A program made the position numbers and the translations under genes. This document shows, one piece after another, positions 34,846 through 45,204 of a stretch of 64,000 bases of DNA. Positions within the stretch are counted from its first letter, which is position 1; the number at the start of each line of letters is the position of its first letter. The stretch is from Myxococcales bacterium (GTDB lineage: Bacteria; Myxococcota_A; Polyangia; Polyangiales; Polyangiaceae): positions 23,820-87,819 of the forward strand of contig SECP01000039.1 of NCBI GenBank assembly GCA_004193285.1, in the 5' to 3' direction. Under the pieces are notes generated by a model, which was not told where the DNA came from, made no database searches, and worked only from the letters and a program-made list of their open reading frames with translations.

Positions 34846-36530
34846 GCGAGCTCCTGGCGGCGGCTCGAGCGTGGATCGAAGGCGATCCGGATCCGGGCAC
34901 GCGCGCGGAGCTCGGCGCCTTGGTCGAGGCGGGGGACTTGGCGGAGCTCGCATCGCGGCTCACGCCGCTCACGTTCGGAACCGCTGGCCTACGCGGCCCG
35001 GTCGGCGCCGGGAGCTCGCGCATGAACCTCGCGGTGGTCGTGCGCGCCGCCTACGGAGTCGCGCGCTACGTGGAGGAGGCAGGCCTCGCGGACCGGCCCC
35101 TGGTCATCGGCTTCGACGCCCGCCCCACGAGCCGCGCGTTCGCGGAAGCTTCCGCCAGCGTCTGGCTCGCTCGAGGCTTGGCCGTCGTGGCGTTCACGGA
35201 GCCGGTCGCGACGCCGCTGTGTGCGTACCTCGGGCGGGAGCTCGGAGCCGCCGCGACGGTGGTCGTCACCGCCAGTCACAACCCACGCGGCGACAACGGT
35301 TACAAAGTTTACGGGCCAGACGCGGTGCAAATCGTGTCCCCGACCGACGCGCAAATTGCGGCTCACATCGCAAGCGCTCCGCGGGCGTCGGAGGTAAGCC
35401 GAAGCGCGCTCGCGGGCGTGACGTGGGTCCAGCCGAGCCAGCTCGACGGCTATTATGCGGCCGTCTCCGCGGCGGTGCCGCGCGGCGCGGCCCAGCGCGA
35501 CCTCACCATCGTGCACAGCGCGCTTCACGGCGTCGGAACCGAGCCCATGCTGCGCGCGCTGAGCGAAGGCGGCTTCTCGCGCGTCACCACCGTGCCCGAG
35601 CAACGAGCGCCCGACGGCACCTTCCCGACGACCCCGTTTCCGAACCCGGAAGAGCCGGGCACCCTGGATCTGGCGCTCGCGGAAGTGGAGCGCCGCGGCG
35701 CCGAGCTGCTCTTGGTCAACGACCCGGACGCCGACCGTTTGGCGGCAGCCGCGCGCTTGGATGGCGTCGTCACCGTGCTGGACGGCAATCAGCTCGGCGC
35801 GCTCTTGGCCGATGCAGCGATGTCGGGAGCTCGGGTCGGTAGCACGCCGCTGGTGCTCAGCAGCGTGGTGTCGTCGCCGCTCGTGAGCTCCATCGCTCGG
35901 TCGCGGGGCGCGCACGCCGAGCGCACCCACACCGGCTTCAAGTGGCTGTGGCACGCCGCCCTCGCGCTCGAAGCCGGCGGCGCGGGGACCTTCTGTTTTG
36001 CCTACGAAGAGGCGCTCGGTTACTCCGTATTTTCAGCCGTTCGCGACAAGGACGGCATCGCGGCGGGGCGAGCGCTCGCGGAGCTGGCGGCGAGCCTCAA
36101 AGCGCGCGGTGCCACGCTGTTCGACCGGTTGTTCGAGCTGCACCGCGAGCACGGCTTGTGGATGAGCGCGGCCCGGAACATCACGCTGCAAGGGGCGGGC
36201 GCCGCCGGTCGCGTCGCCGCGCGGCTGGACGCGCTGGTCGCGACCGCACGCATCCGCATCGGTGCGGAGCACGTCACGAGCATCGTCGACTATCGGAGGG
36301 GGGCAGAGGGGCGCGCGCCCTGGCTGGGCGCTGCGCCGCTGCTCGAGCTGAGTTTGGAGAGCGGCGCGCGCCTCCTGATCAGGCCGAGCGGCACCGAGCC
36401 CAAGCTGAAGTTGTACGGACATGTGCGACGCGTCGTCACCCAAAGGAGTGAGTACGCGGCCGCCCTGGCGGAGGCGCGTCTTTTTGCCTCGCAGCTGCTG
36501 CGCGAGCTCGAGCAAACGCTGGACCTCTGA
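34842..36530 (+). CDS. Phosphoglucomutase/phosphomannomutase family protein
   Basis: This 562-residue alpha-D-phosphohexomutase has the catalytic phosphoserine loop TASHNPRGDNGYKVYG, the metal loop NDPDADRLAAAA and the sugar-binding EEALGY segment. The C-terminal phosphate loop is RPSGTEPKLKLYG. Size and motif spacing match PgcA/PGM2-type phosphoglucomutases rather than the shorter ManB/GlmM. It interconverts sugar 1- and 6-phosphates. Coupling to a biotin carboxylase gene by ATGA overlap is probably not functional. Confidence 0.9.
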   Translation: MSELLAAARAWIEGDPDPGTRAELGALVEAGDLAELASRLTPLTFGTAGLRGPVGAGSSRMNLAVVVRAAYGVARYVEEAGLADRPLVIGFDARPTSRAFAEASASVWLARGLAVVAFTEPVATPLCAYLGRELGAAATVVVTASHNPRGDNGYKVYGPDAVQIVSPTDAQIAAHIASAPRASEVSRSALAGVTWVQPSQLDGYYAAVSAAVPRGAAQRDLTIVHSALHGVGTEPMLRALSEGGFSRVTTVPEQRAPDGTFPTTPFPNPEEPGTLDLALAEVERRGAELLLVNDPDADRLAAAARLDGVVTVLDGNQLGALLADAAMSGARVGSTPLVLSSVVSSPLVSSIARSRGAHAERTHTGFKWLWHAALALEAGGAGTFCFAYEEALGYSVFSAVRDKDGIAAGRALAELAASLKARGATLFDRLFELHREHGLWMSAARNITLQGAGAAGRVAARLDALVATARIRIGAEHVTSIVDYRRGAEGRAPWLGAAPLLELSLESGARLLIRPSGTEPKLKLYGHVRRVVTQRSEYAAALAEARLFASQLLRELEQTLDL

Positions 36531-36657
36531 GTTGAGCCGTCGTGCGGGCCCGTGATCGCGCTCGTCCGAACAATCGGCCCAGGCGCGACGGAGCGCTGTA
36601 TTCACGAAAGAAGCGCGCTAGGGTCGATGCCCGCGACCTCACTTCGAAGGAGAAATC

Positions 36658-37275
36658 ATGAAGCACTTCGTTTTGGCGCTGGGTTTATCGCTTGGGCTAC
36701 TGACTCCGGCGCTCGTGAGCGCGCAGGAGCTCGGTCAAAAGGGCGACGCCATCTTCTCGGTCGATCGCTTGATGGGCGTGACCGGCACCAAGCGTGACCC
36801 GGAGGGGCTGCCAGCCACGCAGGACTTCACTTCGATCAGCTTCGGCTGGCGGGGGCAGGCGATGGCACCGTTCGACGTGCCGCGGCTCAGCTTCGATTAC
36901 CTGCCTATCGACCACCTGAGCATCGGTGGCTCGCTCGGCTACGTGTCGGTGGATGGCGAGAACGCCGGCGACTACGAGGCTTTCCTGTTTGCGCCGCGGG
37001 TTGGCTACGCCTACGCCTTCGGGCGCGTCGTCGGCATCTGGCCGCGCGGCGGCCTCACGTACCACACGCAGAGCCCGGGGGACGTGACCGAGAAGGGGTT
37101 CGCGCTGTCGCTCGAGTGCCCGTTCACGTTCTCCCCCGCGAGCCATTTCGCGTTCCATGTCGGGCCCACGTTCGACATCGACATGTTCGGCAGCATCAAG
37201 CTCGGCAACCTCGAAAAGCAGGATTTGACTTACCGCGCCTTCGGCTTGAACGCGGGCCTGCTCGGCTGGTTCTGA
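36658..37275 (+). CDS. Small outer-membrane beta-barrel protein
   Basis: A strong ribosome site (GAAGGAG) precedes the ATG at 36658. The 205-residue product has a signal peptide ending at LVSAQ-E and then about eight amphipathic strands (LSFDYLPIDHLSIGGSLGYV, APRVGYAYAFGRVVGIWPRG, FAFHVGPTFDIDMFG), finishing with a strand GLNAGLLGWF. The terminal Phe and size suggest an eight-stranded OmpA/OmpX-type barrel. No known family member is identified. It stands alone with 120 bases of upstream space for its own promoter. Confidence 0.68.
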   Translation: MKHFVLALGLSLGLLTPALVSAQELGQKGDAIFSVDRLMGVTGTKRDPEGLPATQDFTSISFGWRGQAMAPFDVPRLSFDYLPIDHLSIGGSLGYVSVDGENAGDYEAFLFAPRVGYAYAFGRVVGIWPRGGLTYHTQSPGDVTEKGFALSLECPFTFSPASHFAFHVGPTFDIDMFGSIKLGNLEKQDLTYRAFGLNAGLLGWF

Positions 37276-37293
37276 GCGCAGCCCGGGGCTGTC

Positions 37294-38016
37294 ATGGCGC
37301 TACTTAGCCCCGCCGGTGGGCTCGTTTATCATCTGCGCGCTCTTCGTCATCAGCAGCGGATTTGGCTGCCTTTTCGACGCGCGGTTGCGGGCTGGCTCCG
37401 GGAAGCGCTGCCTATCGGGGAGGAGCTAGTGCTCGTCGGTCCGAGCGCGGGGCACTGTCTGCCGCTCGAGCACCTGGCCCGGTTCGAGCGGTTGCTACTG
37501 CTCGAACCGGACGGCCTGGCGAGGGTTCTTATCCGTCGCCGGCTGGGGGCCAGGCGCGTCGTGCACCGGCGGGACGATCTGCTCGTCAGTCCGCTCCTGC
37601 GAGGCGCGCCGGGTCTGGACGATTTGCTGCGCGACCGCCCGCGCGCAGCGGTGTTGTTCTGCAACCTGCTCGGCCAGCTGCAATTTGGCTTGTCCAACGA
37701 CCAGCACGATTCGTGGCGAGAAGCGTTTCAGCGTCGCATCTTGCCGGCGCTGAGCGGCCGGCGCTGGGCGAGCTTTCACGACCGCTGGTCCCTCGAGGGC
37801 CCCAGTGGCGAGCGGCCGCCAGCGGTGGAGCTCCAGTTCACCCAGGCGCCCAGCGACCAGGAGCTCGGCGCGGCCTTGTTCGGCGCCGCCGGCCCGCCGC
37901 TTCAGGTGCTGGACCACGGTACGGCCGGCCTCTTTCCAGAGCTCGGCCCCCATCGCTACTTCACCTGGCAGCTCACCCCTCAGGTGCTTCACGTCGTAGA
38001 AGCAGTGAACGGCTGA
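37294..38016 (+). CDS. Rossmann-like protein, methyltransferase-like, function unknown
   Basis: The 240-residue product carries GEELVLVGPSAGHCLPLEHL followed by RLLLLEPDGLAR, which resembles strand 1 and strand 2 of a SAM-dependent methyltransferase (glycine-rich loop, then an acidic residue at the end of beta-2). A VLFCNLLGQLQF strand follows. There is no recognisable catalytic motif and the C-terminal half is unlike known enzymes. The gene is convergent with the M16 gene pair. Confidence 0.5.
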   Translation: MALLSPAGGLVYHLRALRHQQRIWLPFRRAVAGWLREALPIGEELVLVGPSAGHCLPLEHLARFERLLLLEPDGLARVLIRRRLGARRVVHRRDDLLVSPLLRGAPGLDDLLRDRPRAAVLFCNLLGQLQFGLSNDQHDSWREAFQRRILPALSGRRWASFHDRWSLEGPSGERPPAVELQFTQAPSDQELGAALFGAAGPPLQVLDHGTAGLFPELGPHRYFTWQLTPQVLHVVEAVNG

Positions 38017-38018
38017 GG

Positions 38019-39332
38019 TCAGCTTGGTTCGGCGTCGAACGGGACGACTTCGCTCGAGGCGAGGTTGGGAATCGCGGCCTTCACCGGCTCGATGATCTGC
38101 CCGGCCGTGCCGACCACCGTCACGAGCAGGTCGTCTTCCGAGAGTCGCTTGCGCACCGCGGCGTTGGCCTGCTCCAGCGTTACGGCTTTGATGCGCTCGA
38201 TGTACTCTTCGTAATAGCCGGGCGGCAAGTCGTAGAGCGCGCTGTCCAAGAGAAGACCGACGCGCTTACTGGCGGTGTCCAGCGCGAAAGCGTGCGAGCG
38301 CACGAGGTACTTCTTGGCCCAAGACAGCTCCTTCTTGGTGACGCCCTTCTCGCGCAAGTCGTGCAGCATCTCCAGCTGGAGCTTGATGCACGGCGCCGCG
38401 TCCTCCGCCTTCGGGAAGGTCCACATGCTGAACGCTTGGCGCCGGCGATCGATCGGCAAGCTGGAGTACGCGCCGTAGGACCAGCCCCGCTTGGCGCGGA
38501 CCTCCTGCGTCATGCGCGCGGTGAACGTGCCGCCGAACACGGTGTTGGCGACGTGCAGGGCCAGGTGATCGTCATCGTGGGCGTGAGTGCCGAGCCCGCC
38601 GATGAGGATCTGCGTCTGCGTGCGGTCCGGCTTGTCCACGAAGGTGAGGCGGCGCCCGGCGATGACGGTCGGGTCCGGGCAGTCTTCCGTGGGAGCGGGG
38701 CCGGACGGAAGCTGCGCGCACAGTTGTGCGGCCAGCTCCTCCGCCCGAGCGCGGTCGATATCGCCCGAAAACGCGAAGATGAGGTTCTCCGGCCGCACGA
38801 TGCGCGCGTAGAGGGCCTTGAGGTCCGCTTGCTGGATCCGGCCCACCGTGGACGCGGTGCCCGTCACCGAGCGGGCGTACGGATGCTGACCGAAGACCTT
38901 TTGACGGAACCAACGCCGCGAGAGGCCGCGGTCGTCGTCGAGCGACTCGGTCAGCTCGGCGAACGTCTCGCGGCGCAGCCGCTCCAGCTCCGCCTCTGCA
39001 AACCCGGGCCGGGCGAGCACGTCACCCGTGATGCGGATCAAGCCGTCCAGCGAGCGTGTAATGACGGTACCTTGAAACGTGAGAGTGCTGGGCGAGACGT
39101 CCGCTCCGAAAGCCCCGCCGAGGGCGTCGATCTCGGCGTCGATCACGTGCGAGTCGCGGCCGCCGGCGGTGCGGCGCATCCACCTCGTGAGCATGCGGGT
39201 CGCGCCGCTCAGCCCCTGCGGATCCAGAAGCGAGCCCGTCTTCAGCGCGATGCTGAACGAAACGAGCGGCAGCGCGCGGCTCGTCTCCACCAGCACGTCC
39301 GGACCTTTGCCCGTAGCCTGAACCGCGCTCAC
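38019..39332 (-). CDS. M16 peptidase-like subunit lacking the zinc motif
   Basis: GTG start overlapping the upstream M16 gene stop (GTGA). The 437-residue protein has the M16 fold in both halves (LVSFSIALKTGSLLDP, then FDKPDRTQTQILIGG-type strand pattern in the second half). Where the zinc motif HxxEH should follow GSLLDP-x-GLSG, this protein reads ATRMLTRWM. It therefore probably supplies the non-catalytic R/Y-containing half of the active site, as the second subunits of heterodimeric M16B proteases do. No signal sequence is seen, so it is likely cytoplasmic or leaderless like its partner. Confidence 0.85.
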   Translation of the reverse strand: MSAVQATGKGPDVLVETSRALPLVSFSIALKTGSLLDPQGLSGATRMLTRWMRRTAGGRDSHVIDAEIDALGGAFGADVSPSTLTFQGTVITRSLDGLIRITGDVLARPGFAEAELERLRRETFAELTESLDDDRGLSRRWFRQKVFGQHPYARSVTGTASTVGRIQQADLKALYARIVRPENLIFAFSGDIDRARAEELAAQLCAQLPSGPAPTEDCPDPTVIAGRRLTFVDKPDRTQTQILIGGLGTHAHDDDHLALHVANTVFGGTFTARMTQEVRAKRGWSYGAYSSLPIDRRRQAFSMWTFPKAEDAAPCIKLQLEMLHDLREKGVTKKELSWAKKYLVRSHAFALDTASKRVGLLLDSALYDLPPGYYEEYIERIKAVTLEQANAAVRKRLSEDDLLVTVVGTAGQIIEPVKAAIPNLASSEVVPFDAEPS

Positions 39333-40732
39333 TCTGCGGCCTCTGCTTCTTCGCCGGCGGCGGGCTTGCTCAAATCCGGACGCACCAAGATCACGCTTCG
39401 CTGCCGCGGATCCAGGTAGCGGCGCGCGGCGCGGAGCAGGTCACTCTGGGTGAGCCGGCGGGTGGCCTCCAGCCTCTCGAACGCGGCTGCAGGGCGCCCC
39501 AACACGGCTTCGTAGAAACCGATGGTGGAGGCCTTGCCGTCGGCCGTCTCCAGGCCGCCGAGCAACCCGAGCTCGAAGCGCGCCGAGGCGCGCGCCATCT
39601 CTTCCGGCGTCACCGGTGCTTCGACGACCTTCTTCAGCTCTTCGTCCAGCGCGGCGAGGAGCTCTTCCGCGGTGTGCCCCTCGCGAGCGGCCAGGTACAG
39701 CTCGAACAAGCCAGGGTCGTGGAAAGGACCCACGAACGCGCGCACCTCGCTCGCGAGCTCCAGCTCGCGCACCAAGCGCTGGTGCATGCGGCTGGCGCGC
39801 CCGCCAAACAGCACCTCCGAAAGGAGCGAAACGGCCGGATGATCGAAGTCCCCGAGGGCGGGGGCGTGATAGCCGACGACCACCTTCTCGGTGGTGGTCG
39901 GCTTGCGGACCTCGAGGCGTCGCTCGCTGGTCTGCGGCGGCTCCGGCTGCGCGTCCTCGAGCGGGAGCTCGGAGGGCGCAATCACGCCGTAGTGCTTGGA
40001 GACGCGGCTCAGCACGTCCGCCAGCTTGAAGTCACCGCTGATGATCAGCGTCGCGTTGTTGGGCGCGTAAAACGCGCGATAGAACGCCTCGCAGTCTTCG
40101 GTCGTGAAGCCCTCGATGTCCTTCATCCAACCGATGGTGGGCCACTTGTAGGCGTGCTTCGTGAAAGCGGTGGCCCAGAGCAGCTCGCTGACCGCGCCCT
40201 CCACGTCGTCGTCCACTCGGTAGCGCCGCTCGTTGGCGACCACTTCCTTCTCGCTCGTCACCTGCGGCTCGCGCAGGACCAGCTTGCTCATTCGCTCTGC
40301 TTCGAGCTCTAGCACCAGGCCCAGCTGCTCCTTGGGAATGGCGATGTTGTACTGCGTCCAGTCCAGCCAAGTGGAGGCGTTGCTCTCCGCGCCCGCCTCT
40401 TCCAGCTTACGGTCGAAGAAGCCCGCGCCGCGGCCCTCGATCTCGTTGAACATCAGGTGCTCGAACAGGTGCGCGAGGCCGGTCTTTCCCTCTTGCTCGT
40501 GGCGAGACCCGACCCGAAACCAGGTGTGCACGCTCACTACCGGCGCGCTCTTGTCCTCGCAGAGCAGCAAGCCCAAGCCGTTGCTCATCTTGTAGCGGTC
40601 GATGCTGAGCGAAGCGCCGAACGGCACCGTCTCCACGAGCTCCAGGCGGCCATGCTCGGGCGCCTTGGCGTTCACGTCGGACAGTACCTTCTCGATCGCG
40701 GCGAGCTGGCGGGCGCTGGTGCCTTGCATCAT
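39329..40732 (-). CDS. M16 zinc peptidase (catalytic subunit)
   Basis: The 467-residue protein has the inverted zinc motif HLFEH (His88, Glu91, His92) in GKTGLAHLFEHLMF. A downstream Glu in the ERRYRVDD region, about 76 residues on, would be the third ligand. The start is ATG 40732, with 40729 an alternative, sitting immediately after the lepA stop. With the motif-less subunit it forms the usual two-protein M16B protease that degrades or trims peptides. No export signal is seen. Confidence 0.9.
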   Translation of the reverse strand: MMQGTSARQLAAIEKVLSDVNAKAPEHGRLELVETVPFGASLSIDRYKMSNGLGLLLCEDKSAPVVSVHTWFRVGSRHEQEGKTGLAHLFEHLMFNEIEGRGAGFFDRKLEEAGAESNASTWLDWTQYNIAIPKEQLGLVLELEAERMSKLVLREPQVTSEKEVVANERRYRVDDDVEGAVSELLWATAFTKHAYKWPTIGWMKDIEGFTTEDCEAFYRAFYAPNNATLIISGDFKLADVLSRVSKHYGVIAPSELPLEDAQPEPPQTSERRLEVRKPTTTEKVVVGYHAPALGDFDHPAVSLLSEVLFGGRASRMHQRLVRELELASEVRAFVGPFHDPGLFELYLAAREGHTAEELLAALDEELKKVVEAPVTPEEMARASARFELGLLGGLETADGKASTIGFYEAVLGRPAAAFERLEATRRLTQSDLLRAARRYLDPRQRSVILVRPDLSKPAAGEEAEAAE

Positions 40733-42538
<1,806 letters not shown>

Positions 42539-42686
42539 GGAGGGGGCAGACGGTACGGTGGAGCCCGAGGCGGTGGCGGCACCGGGAGGCTCGCAGGGCG
42601 GCGAGCGCGGCTGTCTAGCGCCAAGTGGCAGGCGCGACCAGCCAAGACTAGCGGCGCGGCTCGGCTGCGGGGGCGGCCGGACGGCG

Positions 42687-42887
42687 CTACTTCTTCGCTG
42701 CCTTGGGCGGCGTGTCGGTCAGGCTCATTTGGCCGGGGAGCGCGTGCTCGTAACGCTTGAGCACGAGGTCGATCCCTTCGCGGATGTACACGGCGACCGG
42801 CACTTTCGTGCGCTCATGCAGGAGCCGCAGCGACTCGCTCTGCTCCTGCGTGATGTAGACGGTCGTGGAGATCTTGTTACGTGACAT
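42687..42887 (-). CDS. Ribbon-helix-helix DNA-binding protein
   Basis: The 66-residue product starts with the RHH beta strand KISTTVYITQEQ, then helix ESLRLLHERTKVPVAVYI and helix REGIDLVLKRYEHAL, followed by a charged tail ending KAAKK. This is the CopG/MetJ-like fold; the strand would contact DNA as a dimer. A clear promoter with an overlapping palindrome lies upstream at 42911-42939. No toxin partner is adjacent; lepA follows at a distance of 148 bases. It may be autoregulatory. Confidence 0.78.
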   Translation of the reverse strand: MSRNKISTTVYITQEQSESLRLLHERTKVPVAVYIREGIDLVLKRYEHALPGQMSLTDTPPKAAKK

Positions 42888-43219
42888 GCCGGCCCGAATT
42901 ACCAGCCATTACAATAGATGCCCCTACACGTGTTGTCAACGCCGGCGGCAACTGCTCAGGGAGCCTTTGCGAATGATTCCAGCGTTTTAGGACCGGCATC
43001 GAGGAAACTCCGAGCACGCTGCCGCCGGCTGCCTTCGCCGCGGCGCCGGCGGCTTGGGCGAGAGCGCTACCGAACAGCTTACGTAAGTTGGCACAGGAGC
43101 GTCGCCGGGGCTCGTGCTGTACGGCGGCGGAAGGGCAGGCTAGACATCCAAGCTTGGTCGCGCGGGTCCTCGGTCGTTCCGGGGAGCCGCGTCGGGAAGC
43201 GATGCTTGGGAACTAGCGC
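42888..43219. other. Intergenic region between RHH gene and calcium-loop lipoproteins
   Basis: The proximal 50 bases hold the minus-strand RHH promoter. The remainder is GC-rich and shows no tRNA, no convincing open frame and no clear plus-strand promoter for the lipoprotein gene at 43220. A TACGTA palindrome near 43081-43086 was noted without other support. Confidence 0.6.
42911..42939 (-). promoter_or_regulatory. Sigma70-type promoter of the RHH gene with internal palindrome
   Basis: On the minus strand TTGACA (42939-42934) is a perfect -35 box, and TATTGT (42916-42911) lies after a spacer of 17 bases. The palindrome ACACGTGT (42926-42933) sits in the spacer directly against the -35 box, a natural position for an autoregulatory RHH operator. 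Start of transcription would be near 42904, with a short leader before the ATG at 42887. Confidence 0.6.
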
Positions 43220-44011
43220 ATGAATAAGACTGAGGTCTCGAGGAGTTGGGCAGGTGCCGCCCGGCTGTCACCCGTGGTGACGCTGGCGTCTCTGTCGCTA
43301 GTAGCTCTGGTGGCCGCGACCGCTTGCTCCGGGGCTGCCGGCGCAGGCGCAGGCAAGAATGCGGGCGGGGTTACCCGGCGCGACACCGCGATCAAGCATG
43401 AAGAGTGCGACACCGCGGGGGCTACGGAGAAGATCGACGCCAACAACGACGGTCGCCCTGACATCTTCATCGAGCGCAAAGGCTCCGTGGAAACGTGCCG
43501 CGCCATCGATCTCAACTTCGACGGCGTCATCGACGCCTTCTCTTACAACGACAGCGCGGGACGGCTGCGTCGTCGTGAGTACGACTACGACAAAGACGGG
43601 CAAATCGACGAGATTGCGACGTACCAGGCCGGCGTCCTGACCGAGAAGGACCAGGCGACGAGCATGGCTCGCAAGCTGGATACTTGGGACTTTTACAAGG
43701 CCGGCGCCCTCGCCCGCACGGAGCGGGACTCCAACGGCGACGGCGTGATCGACCAGTGGTGGGAGTACACCCAGCCGGGCTGCCCCATGATCCATTCGGA
43801 CGTGAACAACGACGGTAAGCCGGACCCCGGCGCCACCGTGGACTACTGCAAAGAGACTGGCTACGTCCCTCCGGAGCGTCAGGCTCCCGCGGCGGCCCAA
43901 AGCCCAGATTTCAACAAGGCGACCTCCACCCCGACGGAAGTGGACAGTAAGCCGGCCGACGAAGCCAAGCCAACCGACCCCAAGCCCGCGGCAAAGGAGC
44001 CGACGAAATGA
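43220..44011 (+). CDS. Lipoprotein with calcium-binding DxNxDGxxD loops (first)
   Basis: The 263-residue product has a long signal with lipobox ATAC-SG (Cys36). It contains five short acidic loops: DANNDGRPD, DLNFDGVID, DYDKDGQID, DSNGDGVID and DVNNDGKPD. These match the EF-hand-like/thrombospondin type 3 loop where D/N side chains bind calcium. Between loops are short strands such as DIFIERKG and YDYDKDG, suggesting a repeating beta-loop structure. A Pro/Lys/Asp tail of about 45 residues follows. It is coupled to a paralogue downstream by an ATGA overlap. Probable role is a calcium-stabilised surface or periplasmic protein. Confidence 0.75.
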   Translation: MNKTEVSRSWAGAARLSPVVTLASLSLVALVAATACSGAAGAGAGKNAGGVTRRDTAIKHEECDTAGATEKIDANNDGRPDIFIERKGSVETCRAIDLNFDGVIDAFSYNDSAGRLRRREYDYDKDGQIDEIATYQAGVLTEKDQATSMARKLDTWDFYKAGALARTERDSNGDGVIDQWWEYTQPGCPMIHSDVNNDGKPDPGATVDYCKETGYVPPERQAPAAAQSPDFNKATSTPTEVDSKPADEAKPTDPKPAAKEPTK

Positions 44012-44763
44012 ACGGCGCACGCTCATTCGCTGCCTGCCCGCTGCTCATCGTCGCGCTGCTAGCGAGCGCCTGCGGCGGCGCCGCCGCCACCACGACCCAG
44101 CCCAAAATGTCGGACAAGCAAGTGTCCGGGGTCGCCGCGGACGACGCGTCGCGCTGCGACTACAAGGGCCGCGCCGACCGTGAGGTGAACGAGGTGCGCG
44201 GCCCGGGGGCGCAGCAACCGAACATCCGCCGCGTCTACTCCATCGTCGGGGAGGGTGAGGATCGCAAGAAGATCCTGCTCTGCCGTGAGGTGGACACGAA
44301 TCTGGACGGCGCAAAGGACGTCATGCGCACGTACACGGACAAGGGCGAGCCGCTCAACGAGCTGGCGGACACCAACTTCGACGGCAAGGTGGATACGTGG
44401 ATCACCTTCGCCCGCGGCCGCATCGCCAAGGTGCAGCTGGACAAGGCAGGCCGCGGCCAGCCCGACGAAGTGAAGTTCTACGTCGGCGGAAAGCTCGCGC
44501 GCGCGCAGCGAGACACCAACAAAGACGGCAAGCCGGACCAGTGGGAGATCTACGACGAGGGTCGGCTTCAGCGCCTCGGCGTCGATCTGGATTTCGACGG
44601 CCGCGTGGATCGATGGGACCGCGACGAGCTTGCGCTCCGCGACATCGAGGCACGCGAGAAGGCGGAAGAGCAAAAGGCGCGCGACGCCGAAGAGGCCAAG
44701 AAGAAGCAAGACGAGGCCGACGGCAAGCCGGTAGAAGGCCACGTCTCTCCGCGTGAGCGCTAA
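44008..44763 (+). CDS. Lipoprotein with calcium-binding DxNxDGxxD loops (second)
   Basis: AAAGGAG lies eight bases upstream of the ATG at 44008. The signal has lipobox LASAC-GG. Four loops are visible: DTNLDGAKD, DTNFDGKVD, DTNKDGKPD and DLDFDGRVD, each followed by a short strand (VMRTYTD, TWITFARG, QWEIYDEG, RWDRDEL). The C terminus is a highly charged helix (EAREKAEEQKARDAEEAKKKQDEA). The design matches the upstream gene, so they are tandem paralogues, though the surrounding sequences have diverged. Confidence 0.75.
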   Translation: MNGARSFAACPLLIVALLASACGGAAATTTQPKMSDKQVSGVAADDASRCDYKGRADREVNEVRGPGAQQPNIRRVYSIVGEGEDRKKILLCREVDTNLDGAKDVMRTYTDKGEPLNELADTNFDGKVDTWITFARGRIAKVQLDKAGRGQPDEVKFYVGGKLARAQRDTNKDGKPDQWEIYDEGRLQRLGVDLDFDGRVDRWDRDELALRDIEAREKAEEQKARDAEEAKKKQDEADGKPVEGHVSPRER

Positions 44764-45204
44764 ACGCGCTAACGCGGGTTTGGTTTCTGTATCCGGCTCC
44801 GCGCCAGCGCCTCGCGTCGGTCTCGTCCTGAAGAGAGATCGGCGCCGGGCTCGCCGGTTTTCCCCAGCCGTCCGTCTTGGGCGAGCGTGATCTGATCGCG
44901 CCAAGGTCGGGCGAACGCGATCCAGCTCCCGCGCGTTCGCGCGCTCGCGGCTCCAACCTGCAAGGTGGTCGGAGCGTGTTGGCGCCAGCGACTGAAGCGC
45001 GCGGCGCGGGCCCGGCTGAGCGAATGCTCGCTGGCGACGAGCGGTCGCCGTGCGAGCCGTGGGCGAGCCGAACCCCAAAAACGCTCCGATCTCCGATCTT
45101 CCTGCGAGAACACCTCGTCTCGCGCACGTGGTGTGGCGCGCTTTGTCGCGCAAACTCCAGGGTTTCGCACGACGAGCGCGGGGCGTGCTACGGACCGCGC
45201 CAGT
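44764..45204. other. Intergenic region before the repeat-tailed pseudouridine synthase
   Basis: This 441-base gap is GC-rich. Minus-strand open frames exist but are Arg/Ala/Ser-rich with no start site or domain support. A very short CGCG-CTAA-CGCG hairpin followed by GGTTTGGTTT (about 44770-44790) could be a weak terminator for the lipoprotein pair. I see no tRNA, promoter match or ncRNA signature. Confidence 0.5.

Noticed and set aside
37362..39419. Plus-strand open frame of 685 codons
   Set aside because: It overlaps two recognised genes in other frames or strands and has no recognisable domain.
43080..43110. TGGCAC motif as a sigma54 promoter for the calcium-loop lipoproteins
   Set aside because: The matching TTGC element at the -12 position is absent.
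44402..45170. Minus-strand frames in the 44.8-45.2 kb gap
   Set aside because: No start context, signal, domain or conserved motif; composition is Arg/Ala/Ser-rich like non-coding GC-rich DNA.
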